From Chloroflexota bacterium (GTDB taxonomy: Bacteria > Chloroflexota > UBA11872): 64,000 bases of DNA. Positions within the stretch are counted from its first letter, which is position 1; each line of letters starts with the position of its first letter. This document shows, in pieces, positions 43,397-51,695 of this stretch. The notes below the pieces were generated by a model. It searched no databases. It was not told the origin of the DNA and saw only the letters and a program-made list of their open reading frames with translations. The stretch is taken from the NCBI GenBank assembly GCA_026708035.1, contig JAPOVQ010000017.1:1-64000 (forward strand), written 5' to 3'. A program made the position numbers and the translations under genes.

Positions 43397-43402
43397 CAGA
43401 CA

Positions 43403-43421
43403 GCGCACGACATACGTGCGC
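43403..43421. promoter_or_regulatory. Dyad in the leader of the mini zinc-finger gene
   Basis: GCGCACG-ACATA-CGTGCGC is a perfect 7-bp inverted repeat beginning at the predicted transcription start. It could be a protein operator or a 5' hairpin. Confidence 0.5.
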
Positions 43422-43423
43422 AG

Positions 43424-43443
43424 TCAGGTCAACGTTGACCTGA
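43424..43443. promoter_or_regulatory. 20-bp perfect palindrome before the mini zinc-finger gene
   Basis: TCAGGTCAACGTTGACCTGA reads the same on both strands without a spacer. Such long perfect palindromes are typical of dimeric repressor sites (GntR, TetR or AraC types). It lies 27 bases before the start codon. Confidence 0.55.
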
Positions 43444-43470
43444 GGCATTCCCGCGAGGAAGGGGGAACGC

Positions 43471-43683
43471 ATGACCCACTACGTTGGTCCACGAGCGACC
43501 ATCTCTGCCCGCTCGGGCGAACACATCTGCCCGCGTTGCGTCGGCCGTGGATTTCGCCGCTACGACGGAGGCGGGCGTCCGCTTGCGCGCGCGAGCTACG
43601 CCGGTGCAGCGTTCTGGCGCTCATGTTCCCAGTGTCACGGCACGGGTCACGTGCCGGAGGGTGTGGCGTCGCTCGCGGCGTAG
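43471..43683 (+). CDS. Small DnaJ-zinc-finger-like protein
   Basis: The 70-residue product contains CPRCVGRGF (20-28) and CSQCHGTGHV (52-61): two CxxCxGxG units as in one zinc centre of DnaJ, separated by 28 residues. There is no J domain. The ATG at 43471 has a good ribosome site (AGGAAGGGGG). It has its own promoter, two leader dyads and a terminator, so it is an independent unit. Related isolated CxxCxGxG proteins occur in other bacteria without known function; zinc storage, redox sensing or RNA/protein binding are possible. I cannot assign a role. Confidence 0.75.
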   Translation: MTHYVGPRATISARSGEHICPRCVGRGFRRYDGGGRPLARASYAGAAFWRSCSQCHGTGHVPEGVASLAA

Positions 43684-43704
43684 CGCTCGAATCGCGGTGA
43701 TCCG

Positions 43705-43740
43705 CGAGCGCTCCGGCTCCCCGGCCGGAGCGCTCGTTTC
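43705..43740 (+). terminator. Terminator after the mini zinc-finger gene
   Basis: CGAGCGCTCCGG (43705-43716) pairs perfectly with CCGGAGCGCTCG (43725-43736) around an 8-base loop, followed by TTTC. It ends the single-gene unit and may also serve the convergent gene. Confidence 0.65.
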
Positions 43741-43757
43741 ATATGCCGGGCTTGGCG

Positions 43758-44498
43758 CTAGAGCGAGATTCCGCCGTCGATCACCAGCACCTCGCCGGTG
43801 GTGAAGGTGGATTGCAGCAGGTGGATCACCGACTCGGCGACGTCCTCGGCGACAGCGGCCCGCTGCAGGGGCGTCTTCTCAACCGCCGCGTCCAGGAACT
43901 CGCGCCGGTCGTCCACCCAGCGCGTGTCGATGATCCCTGGCGCTACGGCGTTGACGCGCACTTCCGGCGCCAGCGCGCGAGCCAGCGACCGGGTCATGGT
44001 GTTGAGCGCGCCCTTGGACGCGGCGTAGGGAATCGAGCTGCCGGCGCCCGTATTGCCCGCCACCGATGACACGTTGACCACCGCGCCCGCGCCGGCAGCA
44101 CGCATATGCGGCACGCAGGCGCGCGTGGCATAGAACGCGCCGAAGAGATTCACGCCCATCACGCGCTGCCAGGCGGCCTCGGTGAGCCCGTCGAGATCCG
44201 GGTGGTCCACGAACACGGTGGTCCCGGCGCTGTTCACCAGGTAGTCGACGCGGCCCAGCGCGGCCGCCGCCTGCTCAACCATGGCGACCACGGAGGCGTT
44301 CGACGCCACGTCGGCCTGCAGCGCCACGGCCTCCACGCCCTCGGCCTCGCAGTCGCGGGCGGTGGCGGCGGCCTCGTCCGCCGAGCGGGAGTAGTTGACG
44401 GCGACGCTCACGCCCAGCCGTGCCAGCCCCAGCGCGGTGGCGCGACCCACTCCCGTTCCGCCGCCCGTGATGATTGCCGCCCGACCTTCGATCGACAT
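43758..44498 (-). CDS. Short-chain dehydrogenase/reductase
   Basis: The 246-residue product from ATG 44498 has the SDR cofactor motif TGGGTGVGRA (11-20), NSAGTT (NAG-type motif), the catalytic Ser in VVNVSSVAG, and Tyr/Lys in IPYAASKGAL. The C-terminal VLVIDGGISL is typical of classical SDRs of the FabG type. VNYSRS after the second strand suggests NADPH use. The substrate cannot be predicted; a 3-oxoacyl reductase role is possible, but no fatty-acid genes are nearby. Confidence 0.92.
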   Translation of the reverse strand: MSIEGRAAIITGGGTGVGRATALGLARLGVSVAVNYSRSADEAAATARDCEAEGVEAVALQADVASNASVVAMVEQAAAALGRVDYLVNSAGTTVFVDHPDLDGLTEAAWQRVMGVNLFGAFYATRACVPHMRAAGAGAVVNVSSVAGNTGAGSSIPYAASKGALNTMTRSLARALAPEVRVNAVAPGIIDTRWVDDRREFLDAAVEKTPLQRAAVAEDVAESVIHLLQSTFTTGEVLVIDGGISL

Positions 44499-44574
44499 GC
44501 GCCCCTCCAACTGGTGGCCTGTAAAGGCGCTATTGTGGCACCGCTCTCCGTGGCATCGGGATGGCGCCGCCGAC

Positions 44575-45630
44575 ATGGAATCGACCCACACCCTCAAGAC
44601 GGGCGAGCGGCTCGACGTGACGACCCTGGGTCCCGGCGAGGGACGCGGCGACTCCGCCGTGAACCGCGAGTTGTGGTGGTTCATCGTGCAGCCGTTCGAC
44701 CCGTGGACGTCGCCGGGCGAGAACGAGCTCGTCGCGCGCGCCCTCCGCGGCGCAACCGACGACTCCCTGCACGACGTCCTGATCGTCGGGCGCATCGATG
44801 GCGAGATCGTGGGCACGGTGTGGCACGGCACCAGCCGCAACACGCGCGAGGTCGGCGGCTACGGTTTCGTGCGCACCGACCCGGCCCATCGCGGCAAGGG
44901 CGTGGCGCAGACCCTCACCAGGCTGTCGCTGGAGCGCTTTTGGGCCGACGGCGGCTTGGTCATCTACCTGGGCACGGTGGCGCCAGACGCGGCCCACGTC
45001 TACGAGAAATACGGCTACGTCCGCTACAACGGCATCGCCATGCGGGCGCTGCGCCCCGGTTCCGACCCGGAGACGTTCGACGACGACTACTTCGCGCACG
45101 ACGGCTCGGCGCCGCTGGCGCGCGACGCGGGATGGGGCGATATGGGCGGCTACCCGGCGCTGATGCTGTCGCCGGAGCCGCGGGACTGGCGCATCCGCGA
45201 CTTCACCGAGGCCATCTTCTACGACCCGCCCGAGGTCCAGTCGGGATCGTGCCTGCGGCCGTTTGTCAGCTCCATGCTGCGGCGGGAGACGCACCCGGCC
45301 AACCGGTTCAAGGTGCTGGTGACCCGCCGCGACCGCCCGGTGGCCGCCGCCGGTCTTTTCGCCCCGACGGCCGCGCCGCTGGACGGCAGCGCGACCCTCG
45401 AAGTGCTCTGCCATCCAGCCTACGGCGGCGAGCTGTCGTCGTTCCTGGGCGCGGTGCTGGCGGAGGGCCGAGAGGCTGGCGTGCGCACCGTGCGCGCCTA
45501 TGCCTCGGGCGAAAGCCGCAGCGCCGCGCTGGCCGCGGTGGGCTTCTCTGCCGAGTCCACGCTGTCGCGCCACCTGCGGTGCGGCGACCGCGCCGTCGAC
45601 GTGACGGTGCTGCGGCGCGATCTGGCATAG
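44575..45630 (+). CDS. GNAT-family acetyltransferase, extended
   Basis: The 351-residue product from ATG 44575 has a GNAT domain in its first half: VLIVGRIDGEIVGTVW, then the acetyl-CoA loop RTDPAHRGKGVAQTLTRLSLE (RxxGKG type, about 101-121) and VYEKYGYVRYNG. A second half of similar size (about 190-351) looks like a weaker GNAT-like domain (ATLEVLCHPAYGG, VRAYASGES, AALAAVGF), so it may be a tandem-GNAT protein. It transfers an acyl group to an unknown amine. The gene is followed after 11 bases by a Rieske gene, so the two are co-transcribed. Confidence 0.8.
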   Translation: MESTHTLKTGERLDVTTLGPGEGRGDSAVNRELWWFIVQPFDPWTSPGENELVARALRGATDDSLHDVLIVGRIDGEIVGTVWHGTSRNTREVGGYGFVRTDPAHRGKGVAQTLTRLSLERFWADGGLVIYLGTVAPDAAHVYEKYGYVRYNGIAMRALRPGSDPETFDDDYFAHDGSAPLARDAGWGDMGGYPALMLSPEPRDWRIRDFTEAIFYDPPEVQSGSCLRPFVSSMLRRETHPANRFKVLVTRRDRPVAAAGLFAPTAAPLDGSATLEVLCHPAYGGELSSFLGAVLAEGREAGVRTVRAYASGESRSAALAAVGFSAESTLSRHLRCGDRAVDVTVLRRDLA

Positions 45631-45641
45631 GCCTGGCCGAG

Positions 45642-45962
45642 ATGAAGTTTCACAAGGTCGGCGACGAGAAGATCCTGCCGCCCCCCGGCGGGATGGTCAC
45701 CGTGATGGTGGACTGGTCGGAGGTGGTGATCGCCAACGTCGACGGGGAGTACCACGGCATCCAGGGCGTGTGCGAGCACGCCGGTGGGCCGCTGGGCGCG
45801 GGCTATTTGGTCGGCTGCCAACTCACCTGCCCCCTCCACGCCTGGACCTACGACGTGACGGACGGCTGGCTGATCAGGCCCCCGTGGGGCCAGCGCGCGC
45901 AGACCTACGAGGTGCGCGTGCGCGACGGCCAGGTCGAGGTAGCGGCGCGGGAAGAGAGCTAG
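45642..45962 (+). CDS. Rieske [2Fe-2S] ferredoxin-like protein
   Basis: The 106-residue product from ATG 45642 consists of one Rieske domain with CEHAGGPLG and CPLHAW, the Cys-x-His and Cys-x2-His cluster ligands 16 residues apart. It is a soluble electron carrier, as in small subunits of nitrite reductase or dioxygenase ferredoxins. No oxygenase gene adjoins; its only neighbour in the unit is the acetyltransferase. GAGYLVGCQLTCPLHAW is typical of the family. Confidence 0.93.
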   Translation: MKFHKVGDEKILPPPGGMVTVMVDWSEVVIANVDGEYHGIQGVCEHAGGPLGAGYLVGCQLTCPLHAWTYDVTDGWLIRPPWGQRAQTYEVRVRDGQVEVAAREES

Positions 45963-46346
45963 TCGGGCAGAGTGGCGTAGCCCGGATTCCCCCCTCATCC
46001 CAACCTTCTCTCACCAGGGGAGAAAGGGCCGGACTCCCGCGGGTGGGTGCCGGTGGCCCGGGCTGCGCGCAGCCTGGGAGTTGCCATTGCGATCGGTCCG
46101 GTCCCCTCTCCCCATTGTGGGAGAGGGATAGGGTGAGGGGAACGGCCGGACCCACGCTGCACGCAGCGCGGGCCACCGAAACTTTTTCTTCCGAGCCGCC
46201 CCAATTCGTCATTCCGAACCGGAGGCGAGGAATCTAAGGAGCGGGGAGAAGGCGCAACGTCCTTAGATTCCCCACGGCATTCGGAATGACAGGGTGGTGG
46301 GCGGGGGACAATGGATTCCGGGCCGAGCGACGACCCGATGACCGGC
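45963..46346. repeat. Repeat cluster between convergent genes
   Basis: This 384-base gap has no gene. It holds a family A pair (about 45990-46033 reversed, and 46103-46145), two family E units with GCTGCGCGCAGC-like cores (46063-46077 and 46152-46175) and a full family C inverted repeat (about 46207-46293, GTCATTCCGAA to CGGAATGAC). Confidence 0.8.
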
Positions 46347-49300
46347 CTAGGCTCGCGTCAACCGGATTCTGACTGGCAGGCCGTTGAGCGTGGGCTGGGC
46401 GTGGGCTGAATCGGACGGGGCCTCGCCGTCGTTGACGGCCAACGCGAGAACCTCACCGGCAATCCACGCCTGGTGCTCGGCGAGCGTCTGCGCCACCTCA
46501 CCGTCGCCACCGATCCAGAGCCGAATCCGGTCTGAGACTTCGAGGCCCGCGTCGCGGCGGAGGCCCTGGGTGGCGTGCACCAGCTCGCGCGCCAGGCCCT
46601 CGCGGGCCAACTCGTCATCGACATCGGTCGCGACCGCCACGATCACGCCGTCCTGCTCGGCGACGCCAAACCCCTCGCGCGGCGTGCGGCGTACGTTGAG
46701 GTCCTCGGGGATCAGCGTCTCGACGGCGCCTTCCAGGTCCACCGCCAGCTCGCCGCGTTCATCCAGCTCGCGCACCGCGGCGGCGGCATCCAGGGCTGTC
46801 AGCGCGGCGGCGACCTGCTTGACGCGCGGGCCGAAGCGCGGACCCAGCCGCCGGTAGTTGGGCTGGATCTGGAACTCCACCAGCTCGTGCTCGGAGGCCA
46901 TGCGCTCCAGCGTCTTGACGTTCAACTCGTCGAGGACGTGGGGCTCGAGCGCCTCCACCGCGTCCCAGGCCGCGTCGTCGGGCACCTGGATCAGCGCCGA
47001 TCGCAGCGGCTGGCGCAGCTTCACGTTGGCGGCGTTGCGCGCGGCCCGCCCGGCGCGCACCACCCGCTGCACCTCGGCCATCGCGGCGTCCAGCCCCGGA
47101 TCGCGGCGGTCGTCGCGGGCCTGCGGCCAGTCGGTCAGGTGCACGCTCTCCGGGGCGCTCGGGTCCACGCCGCGCACCAGGTTCTGATAGATGTCCTCGG
47201 TCCAGAACGGCATCACCGGGGCCAGCAGGCGCACCAGCGTGGTCAGCACCTCGTAGAGCGTCTGGTAGGCGGCGCGCTTGTCGACATCGTCCTCGGACTT
47301 CCAGTACCGCCGCCGCCCGCGCCGCACGTACCAGTTCGAGACGTCCTCGATGAAGCGCTGCGCGGCGCGTTGGCCGCGATGCACGTGGAAGGTCTGCAGG
47401 GCGTCGGTCATGGTGTCGATGAGCGTTTGCAACCGTGACAGCACCCAGCGGTCGAGATCCGGGCGGTCGGCCAGCGGCACCTCGGGCTGCGTCGGATCGA
47501 ATTCGTCCAGCCGGGCGTAGGTGACGAAGAACGCGTAGACGTTCCACAGGGTCAGCATGCGCCGCTTGATCTCGCCCGCCGGGCCGTAGCCGAAGTTGAT
47601 GTTGTAGAGCGGATTCTGGCCGGCGTAGAGCCAGCGCATGACGTCGGCGCCCATGCGCTCGGCGGCTTCGCCGAACTCGATGGCGTTGCCCCAGCTCTTG
47701 TGCATGGCGCGGCCGGTCTCGTCGTTGAGCTTCTCGTAGACGAAGACGGACTGATAGGGCGAGCGGTTCTCCAGCGTGACGCTCATGAAGAGCATGGAGT
47801 AGAACCACAGCCGAATCTGCTCGCGCATCTCGGTGATGAAGTCGGCGGGGTACCAGCGCTGAAACTCCTCGCTGCCCTCCAGGTAGCCCAGCGTCGAGAA
47901 CGGCACGATGCCGGCATCCAGCCAGGCATCGCCGACGGCGTCGATGCGGCGCACGGGCGCCTCGCAGCCCTCGCAGCGGATGACCACGTCGTCGATCCAG
48001 GGGCGGTGCAGCTCGCGCAGCCCTTCCAGGCCGGAAACCGCCCGCTCCTCCAACTGGGCCTTGGAGCCGATGACGGTCAGGTGACCGCAGGCGCGGCAGG
48101 GATAGAACGGCAGCGGCAGGCCCCAATAGCGCCGCCGCGAAATGTTCCAGTCGCCCATGTTGCGCAGCCAGTCGGCCATGCGCGCGCCGGCGTAGTCGGG
48201 CACCCAGTGCACCGTGGCGGCAGCGTCCAGCATCGGCTGGCGCACCTCGTCGGCACGGATGAACCACTCGTCGTCCACGCGGAAGACCAGCTCCTCCTGG
48301 CAGCGCCAGCAGTGGGGATAGCGGTGCTCGAAGCGGTGCGCCCGATAGAGCAGTCCGCGCCCGCGCAGGTCGTCGATGACGTCGTCCGCCACCTGGCGCG
48401 CGTCGCGTCCGGTGAGCCGGTCGTAGCCCTCCACGTAGACGCCGTTTTCGTCGATGGGCACGAGCACCGGCAGGTCGAGCTCCTGGCTCAGGCGGAAGTC
48501 GTCCTCACCCGCGCCCGGGGCGATGTGGACGATGCCGGTGCCCTCCTCGGCGCCCACGTCCTTCCAGGGAATGACCCGATGCTCGGTGCCGGCGACGGCG
48601 GGCAGATGGTCGAACGGCCCGTCGTAAGTCCAGCCGAGCATGTCGGCGCCCGTGATGCGGCCGACGACCTCGTGCGCGTCGTCGCCGAGGGCTTCCTTCA
48701 CGGTGGCTTCGGCCAGGAAGTAGCGCGCGCCGTCCGCCATCTCGACCTCGACGTAGGTCAGGTCGGGATCGACCGCGGCGGCGACGTTGGCGGCCAGCGT
48801 CCAGGGCGTGGTGGTCCAGACCAGCAGCCAGGCGTTGTCGCGTCCGTGGAGCGGCAGGCGCACGTAGAGCGCGTCGTGCGTGATCTCCTGGTAGGTGTCG
48901 ATCAGCTCGTGCTGCGAGAGCGCCGTGCCGCAGCGCGCGCACCAGGGCATGGCGCGCTGGGCCACCTCAATCCAGCCGCGCTCGTGACAGCGCCGCAGGA
49001 AGCCCCAGATGTGCTCGATGTTGCTGTCGGAGTGGGTGTAGTAGGAGTCGTCCCAGTCCATCCACTGGCCCAGCCGCACCGACTGCGAAGTCTGGATGGC
49101 CGAATAGGTGTCGACTCGCTCGCGGCAGGCGTCGGCGAAGGCCTCCAGCCCGAAGGCCTCGATGTCGCGCTTGGTCTCGAAGCCCAGCTCCTTCTCGACC
49201 TCGACCTCGAGCCACAGACCCTGGCAGTCGAAGCCGTTCTGATAGCGCTGGTGATAGCCGCGCATGGCGCGGTAGCGCTGGTAGACGTCCTTGTAGGTGC

Positions 49301-49529
49301 GGCCCCAGGCGTGATGCACGCCCATGGGGTTGTTGGCCGTGATGGGCCCGTCGATGAAGGACCAGCGCGGGCCGTCGGCGTTCTTGGCGCGCAGCTTGTC
49401 GAACGCCCCCTGCTCCGCCCAAAAGTCCAGGATGCGGCGCTCCATGGACGGAAAATCCAGCTCATCCGGCAGCGGCTGGAAGGGGGACGTTGCGTCGGGT
49501 GGTTTGGCGGCCGAAGTTTTCGAGCTCAT
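46347..49529 (-). CDS. ileS: Isoleucyl-tRNA synthetase, divergent signature motifs
   Basis: The 1060-residue product from ATG 49529 has the full IleRS layout: N-terminal catalytic half, CP1 editing domain (LLVWTTTPWTLAANVAAAVD), second catalytic part (WFIRADEV, RMADWLRNMGDWNISRRRYWG), anticodon-binding domain (DRWVLSRL, VSNWYVRRGRRRYW) and a C-terminal extension. The HIGH motif is changed to GVHH (70-73, within ANNPMGVHHAWGRT) and the KMSKS loop reads MHKSWGN (from residue 609). These variants also occur in a known divergent bacterial group as far as I recall. It charges tRNA-Ile. The repeats upstream are not taken as coding, although the frame is open to 49817. Confidence 0.92.
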   Translation of the reverse strand: MSSKTSAAKPPDATSPFQPLPDELDFPSMERRILDFWAEQGAFDKLRAKNADGPRWSFIDGPITANNPMGVHHAWGRTYKDVYQRYRAMRGYHQRYQNGFDCQGLWLEVEVEKELGFETKRDIEAFGLEAFADACRERVDTYSAIQTSQSVRLGQWMDWDDSYYTHSDSNIEHIWGFLRRCHERGWIEVAQRAMPWCARCGTALSQHELIDTYQEITHDALYVRLPLHGRDNAWLLVWTTTPWTLAANVAAAVDPDLTYVEVEMADGARYFLAEATVKEALGDDAHEVVGRITGADMLGWTYDGPFDHLPAVAGTEHRVIPWKDVGAEEGTGIVHIAPGAGEDDFRLSQELDLPVLVPIDENGVYVEGYDRLTGRDARQVADDVIDDLRGRGLLYRAHRFEHRYPHCWRCQEELVFRVDDEWFIRADEVRQPMLDAAATVHWVPDYAGARMADWLRNMGDWNISRRRYWGLPLPFYPCRACGHLTVIGSKAQLEERAVSGLEGLRELHRPWIDDVVIRCEGCEAPVRRIDAVGDAWLDAGIVPFSTLGYLEGSEEFQRWYPADFITEMREQIRLWFYSMLFMSVTLENRSPYQSVFVYEKLNDETGRAMHKSWGNAIEFGEAAERMGADVMRWLYAGQNPLYNINFGYGPAGEIKRRMLTLWNVYAFFVTYARLDEFDPTQPEVPLADRPDLDRWVLSRLQTLIDTMTDALQTFHVHRGQRAAQRFIEDVSNWYVRRGRRRYWKSEDDVDKRAAYQTLYEVLTTLVRLLAPVMPFWTEDIYQNLVRGVDPSAPESVHLTDWPQARDDRRDPGLDAAMAEVQRVVRAGRAARNAANVKLRQPLRSALIQVPDDAAWDAVEALEPHVLDELNVKTLERMASEHELVEFQIQPNYRRLGPRFGPRVKQVAAALTALDAAAAVRELDERGELAVDLEGAVETLIPEDLNVRRTPREGFGVAEQDGVIVAVATDVDDELAREGLARELVHATQGLRRDAGLEVSDRIRLWIGGDGEVAQTLAEHQAWIAGEVLALAVNDGEAPSDSAHAQPTLNGLPVRIRLTRA

Positions 49530-49544
49530 GCCGTCATTCCCTTG

Positions 49545-50236
49545 TCCGACTCCCTCTCCCTTGGGGAGAGGGTTGGGGCGAGGGGGAATGCGTGGAACGA
49601 TTTCAGCCGCTCCGCCAAAAAGTCCGCCGCCAGTCTTCCCCTCATCCTGTCCTTCTCCCACAAGGGGAGAAGGGACTCGATGGCACGCCCAGTGGGCATG
49701 GGCGGCTCGTGTGCAGGCCGATGCCCTAGCCGCTGATGGAGGTCGCCCGCGTCGATCGGTCCGAGTCCGACTCCCTCTCCCTTGGGGAGAGGGCCGGGGT
49801 GAGGGGATTGGCCCCATCCGTCACGCCCGCGGAGAGCCTGCCCCCTACTCGATGCGGGGCGGGAATCCGTCCGGGTCCGGCCCCCTCTCCCCTTGCGGGA
49901 GAGGGTTGGAGTGAGGGGTCCCAAAAGGCCTCTGTCCGTAATCCCCGCGTCTGAGTGGCTCTCCCCGTGAGAGCGTCCGGGTCCCTTTCCCTTGGGTCCG
50001 ACCCACCCTCTTTCGGGCCCGGCTCCCTCTCCCTTGGGGAGAGGGCCGGGGTGAGGGGATTGACCCCATCCGTCATTCCCGCCCCATCCGTCATTCCCGC
50101 GAAGAGCCCGCCCCGTACTCGATGCGGGGTGGGAATGTGTCCGGGTCCGGCCCCCTCTCCCCTTGCGGGAGAGGGTTGGGGTGAGGGGTTTCCAATCCCC
50201 CCGTCCGTCATTCCGGCGAATGCCGGAATCCAGCGA
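49545..50236. repeat. Dense cluster of dispersed repeats upstream of ileS
   Basis: Within the 738-base gap I count at least six family A units (about 49549-49586, 49639-49680, 49768-49807, 49879-49919, 50020-50060, 50150-50190) in both orientations and several family B units (about 50083-50145 and 50208-50235). Two units include a TACTCGATGCGGGG insert. No gene is seen. Any ileS promoter must lie within or between the repeats. Confidence 0.85.
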
Positions 50237-50267
50237 TTTCGAAGCCGAATCGTTGTGAAACACGCCG

Positions 50268-50990
50268 TCAGTCCGCCAGGGCGATTTCGAGACGCCGGTT
50301 GATGCGTCCCTTGTTGACCGCGTTGACGATGCGCACCGGCCCAACTTCGGCGGTGTTGGCCACGTGGGTGCCGCCGTCGGCCTGGCGGTCCAGGTCCACG
50401 ATCTCCACGATACGAATCTGGCGGATGTGCTCCGGGACCAGGTTCACGTGGGTGCGGATCAGGTCCGGAAGCTGGAAGGCCTCCTCGCGAGGCAACTCGT
50501 AGACCTTCACCTCGCGCCCGTCGGCCAGCGACTCGTTGAGTTGGTCCTCGATCTCCTGCTTGATCTCGTTGATGCGGATGCCTTCGAGCGAGAAGTCCAT
50601 GCGGGCCCGTTCGCCGTTATCGGAAATGTTGCTGCCGGTCACGTCGGCGTTCCAGCCGGTCCACACGATGCCCGAGAGCGCGTGCAGCGCCGTGTGCAGG
50701 CGCATGAAACGGAAGCGCCGCTCCCAATCGAGGCACGCCGTCACCTGCGTTCCGGGCTCCGGCGGCTCGCCTTCGACCGCGTGGGCGATATCGCCGGCGC
50801 GTCGCTGCACGCGGGTCACCGGCCATACCTCGGCACCGGCACGAAGCTCCCCGGTGTCGCCGGGCTGCCCGCCGCCGCGCGGATAGAATGCGGTGCGGTC
50901 GAGCACCACGCCGTCGGGGCCGGCCCGCTGGACCACGGCTTCGAAGTTCCGCACGTAGCTGTCGCTGCTGTAGAGATCCTCGGTCGCCAT
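50268..50990 (-). CDS. AlaX-type aminoacyl-tRNA editing protein
   Basis: The 240-residue product from ATG 50990 matches the free-standing AlaX editing domain: TAFYPRGGGQPGDTGEL, the zinc motif HTALH (99-103) and GGTHVANTAEVG near the C-terminus. These proteins hydrolyse mischarged Ser- or Gly-tRNA-Ala in trans. In AlaRS-type domains the second zinc motif is CGGTH; here it reads DGGTH, with Asp in the Cys position. A T-box leader with terminator precedes it, so expression should respond to an uncharged tRNA. The start codon is chosen for the conserved N-terminal strand; the frame is open 48 bases further into the leader. Confidence 0.88.
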   Translation of the reverse strand: MATEDLYSSDSYVRNFEAVVQRAGPDGVVLDRTAFYPRGGGQPGDTGELRAGAEVWPVTRVQRRAGDIAHAVEGEPPEPGTQVTACLDWERRFRFMRLHTALHALSGIVWTGWNADVTGSNISDNGERARMDFSLEGIRINEIKQEIEDQLNESLADGREVKVYELPREEAFQLPDLIRTHVNLVPEHIRQIRIVEIVDLDRQADGGTHVANTAEVGPVRIVNAVNKGRINRRLEIALAD

Positions 50991-51036
50991 CGTCACCCGC
51001 CGTCCCGTCGTGCTCCCTGGCGTGCGGCGCCGCAAC

Positions 51037-51062
51037 AAAAAACCCGTCCCCTCCGGGACGGG
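51037..51062 (-). terminator. T-box terminator hairpin before alaX
   Basis: On the minus strand CCCGTCCC and GGGACGGG pair around a GGAG loop, followed by a run of six T. This is the regulated terminator of the T-box leader. Confidence 0.85.
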
Positions 51063-51270
51063 CTCATGACCCGCGGTGCCACCCGCGATTGTCCGGCAAA
51101 CGCCGGACCACTCAACCGCCGCCCACCGTGGTGGACGACCGCGCCGCTAACGGGGCGCTACCCGACCGGGTCTACTAGCTCGCCCGAGCGAGCGTTCGGC
51201 CGGCAGCTCGGGAGGGATGTCAGCAGCGGCGGTCCCGCGCCCGGCTCACACCCACCCGGGCTCGCTCGGC
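51037..51270 (-). promoter_or_regulatory. T-box riboswitch leader of the alaX gene
   Basis: The conserved T-box sequence GGGTGGCACCGCGGG occupies 51084-51070 (minus). A stem III-like hairpin GTCCGGC/GCCGGAC lies at 51091-51108, and a long-range stem I can form between 51260-51269 and 51184-51193 (10 bp). The terminator follows at 51037-51062. T-boxes bind uncharged tRNA and prevent termination. I could not place the specifier codon. The variable bulge base is C, predicting a tRNA with discriminator G73. Confidence 0.85.
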
Positions 51271-51357
51271 GGTCCGATCGCCGCGACGTGTCTCCGTCAA
51301 CGCCGATGTTTCTTCAGGGGTGAGTGTCCATGGCGATCTGGGGTGGGTCAAGGAAGT

Positions 51358-51600
51358 GTCATTCGAACGAACGTGAGGAATCTAGAGTCCCGACCTCAGG
51401 GTGTTCGGAACGACCGTGGCCCACGCTGCGTGCAGCGTGGGACCGGCGCAGGTCAAGACTCCGAGGCTGCGCGCAGCCTGGGCCACCGGGCAAATGCAAC
51501 AGCACTCCCTCGTCACCCCGGCGAAAGCCGGGGTCCAGATCCGCCCGGCACGCGCGAGACTCCGCCTGGATTCCGGCCTCCGCCGGAATGACGGACCGGG
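51358..51600. repeat. Repeat cluster between the T-box and a glycosidase-like gene
   Basis: A left half of family C (51360-51400, CGTGAGGAATCTAGAG) is followed by two family E units (CCCACGCTGCGTGCAGCGTG at 51420-51441; GGCTGCGCGCAGCC at 51466-51479) and two family B units (about 51511-51540 and 51567-51597). There is no gene in this stretch. Confidence 0.8.
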
Positions 51601-51625
51601 CCGGAGTGACGGACGGGGTGGGCTG

Positions 51626-51656
51626 TTGATCGGAGTGTGCCGTGGCCGCCTATAGT
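51626..51656 (+). promoter_or_regulatory. Possible promoter of the glycosidase-like gene
   Basis: TTGATC (51626-51631) and TATAGT (51651-51656) are separated by 19 bases, 39 bases before the ATG at 51696. The spacer is long for a standard promoter. Confidence 0.35.
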
Positions 51657-51695
51657 TCCAGCACGCGGATAGGCCAGCCGGAAAGACGACACCCC

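Noticed and set aside
47700-49736. 678-codon plus-strand frame opposite ileS
   Set aside because: Shadow of ileS in another frame; no motif and no ribosome-binding site.
49530-49817. Extended N-terminus of IleRS
   Set aside because: The upstream frame is entirely translated repeat sequence; conserved IleRS sequence begins after ATG 49529.
49545-50236. Possible CRISPR array or tandem repeat array
   Set aside because: Units differ in orientation and length, spacing is irregular, and the same units are scattered singly elsewhere; no cas gene is present.
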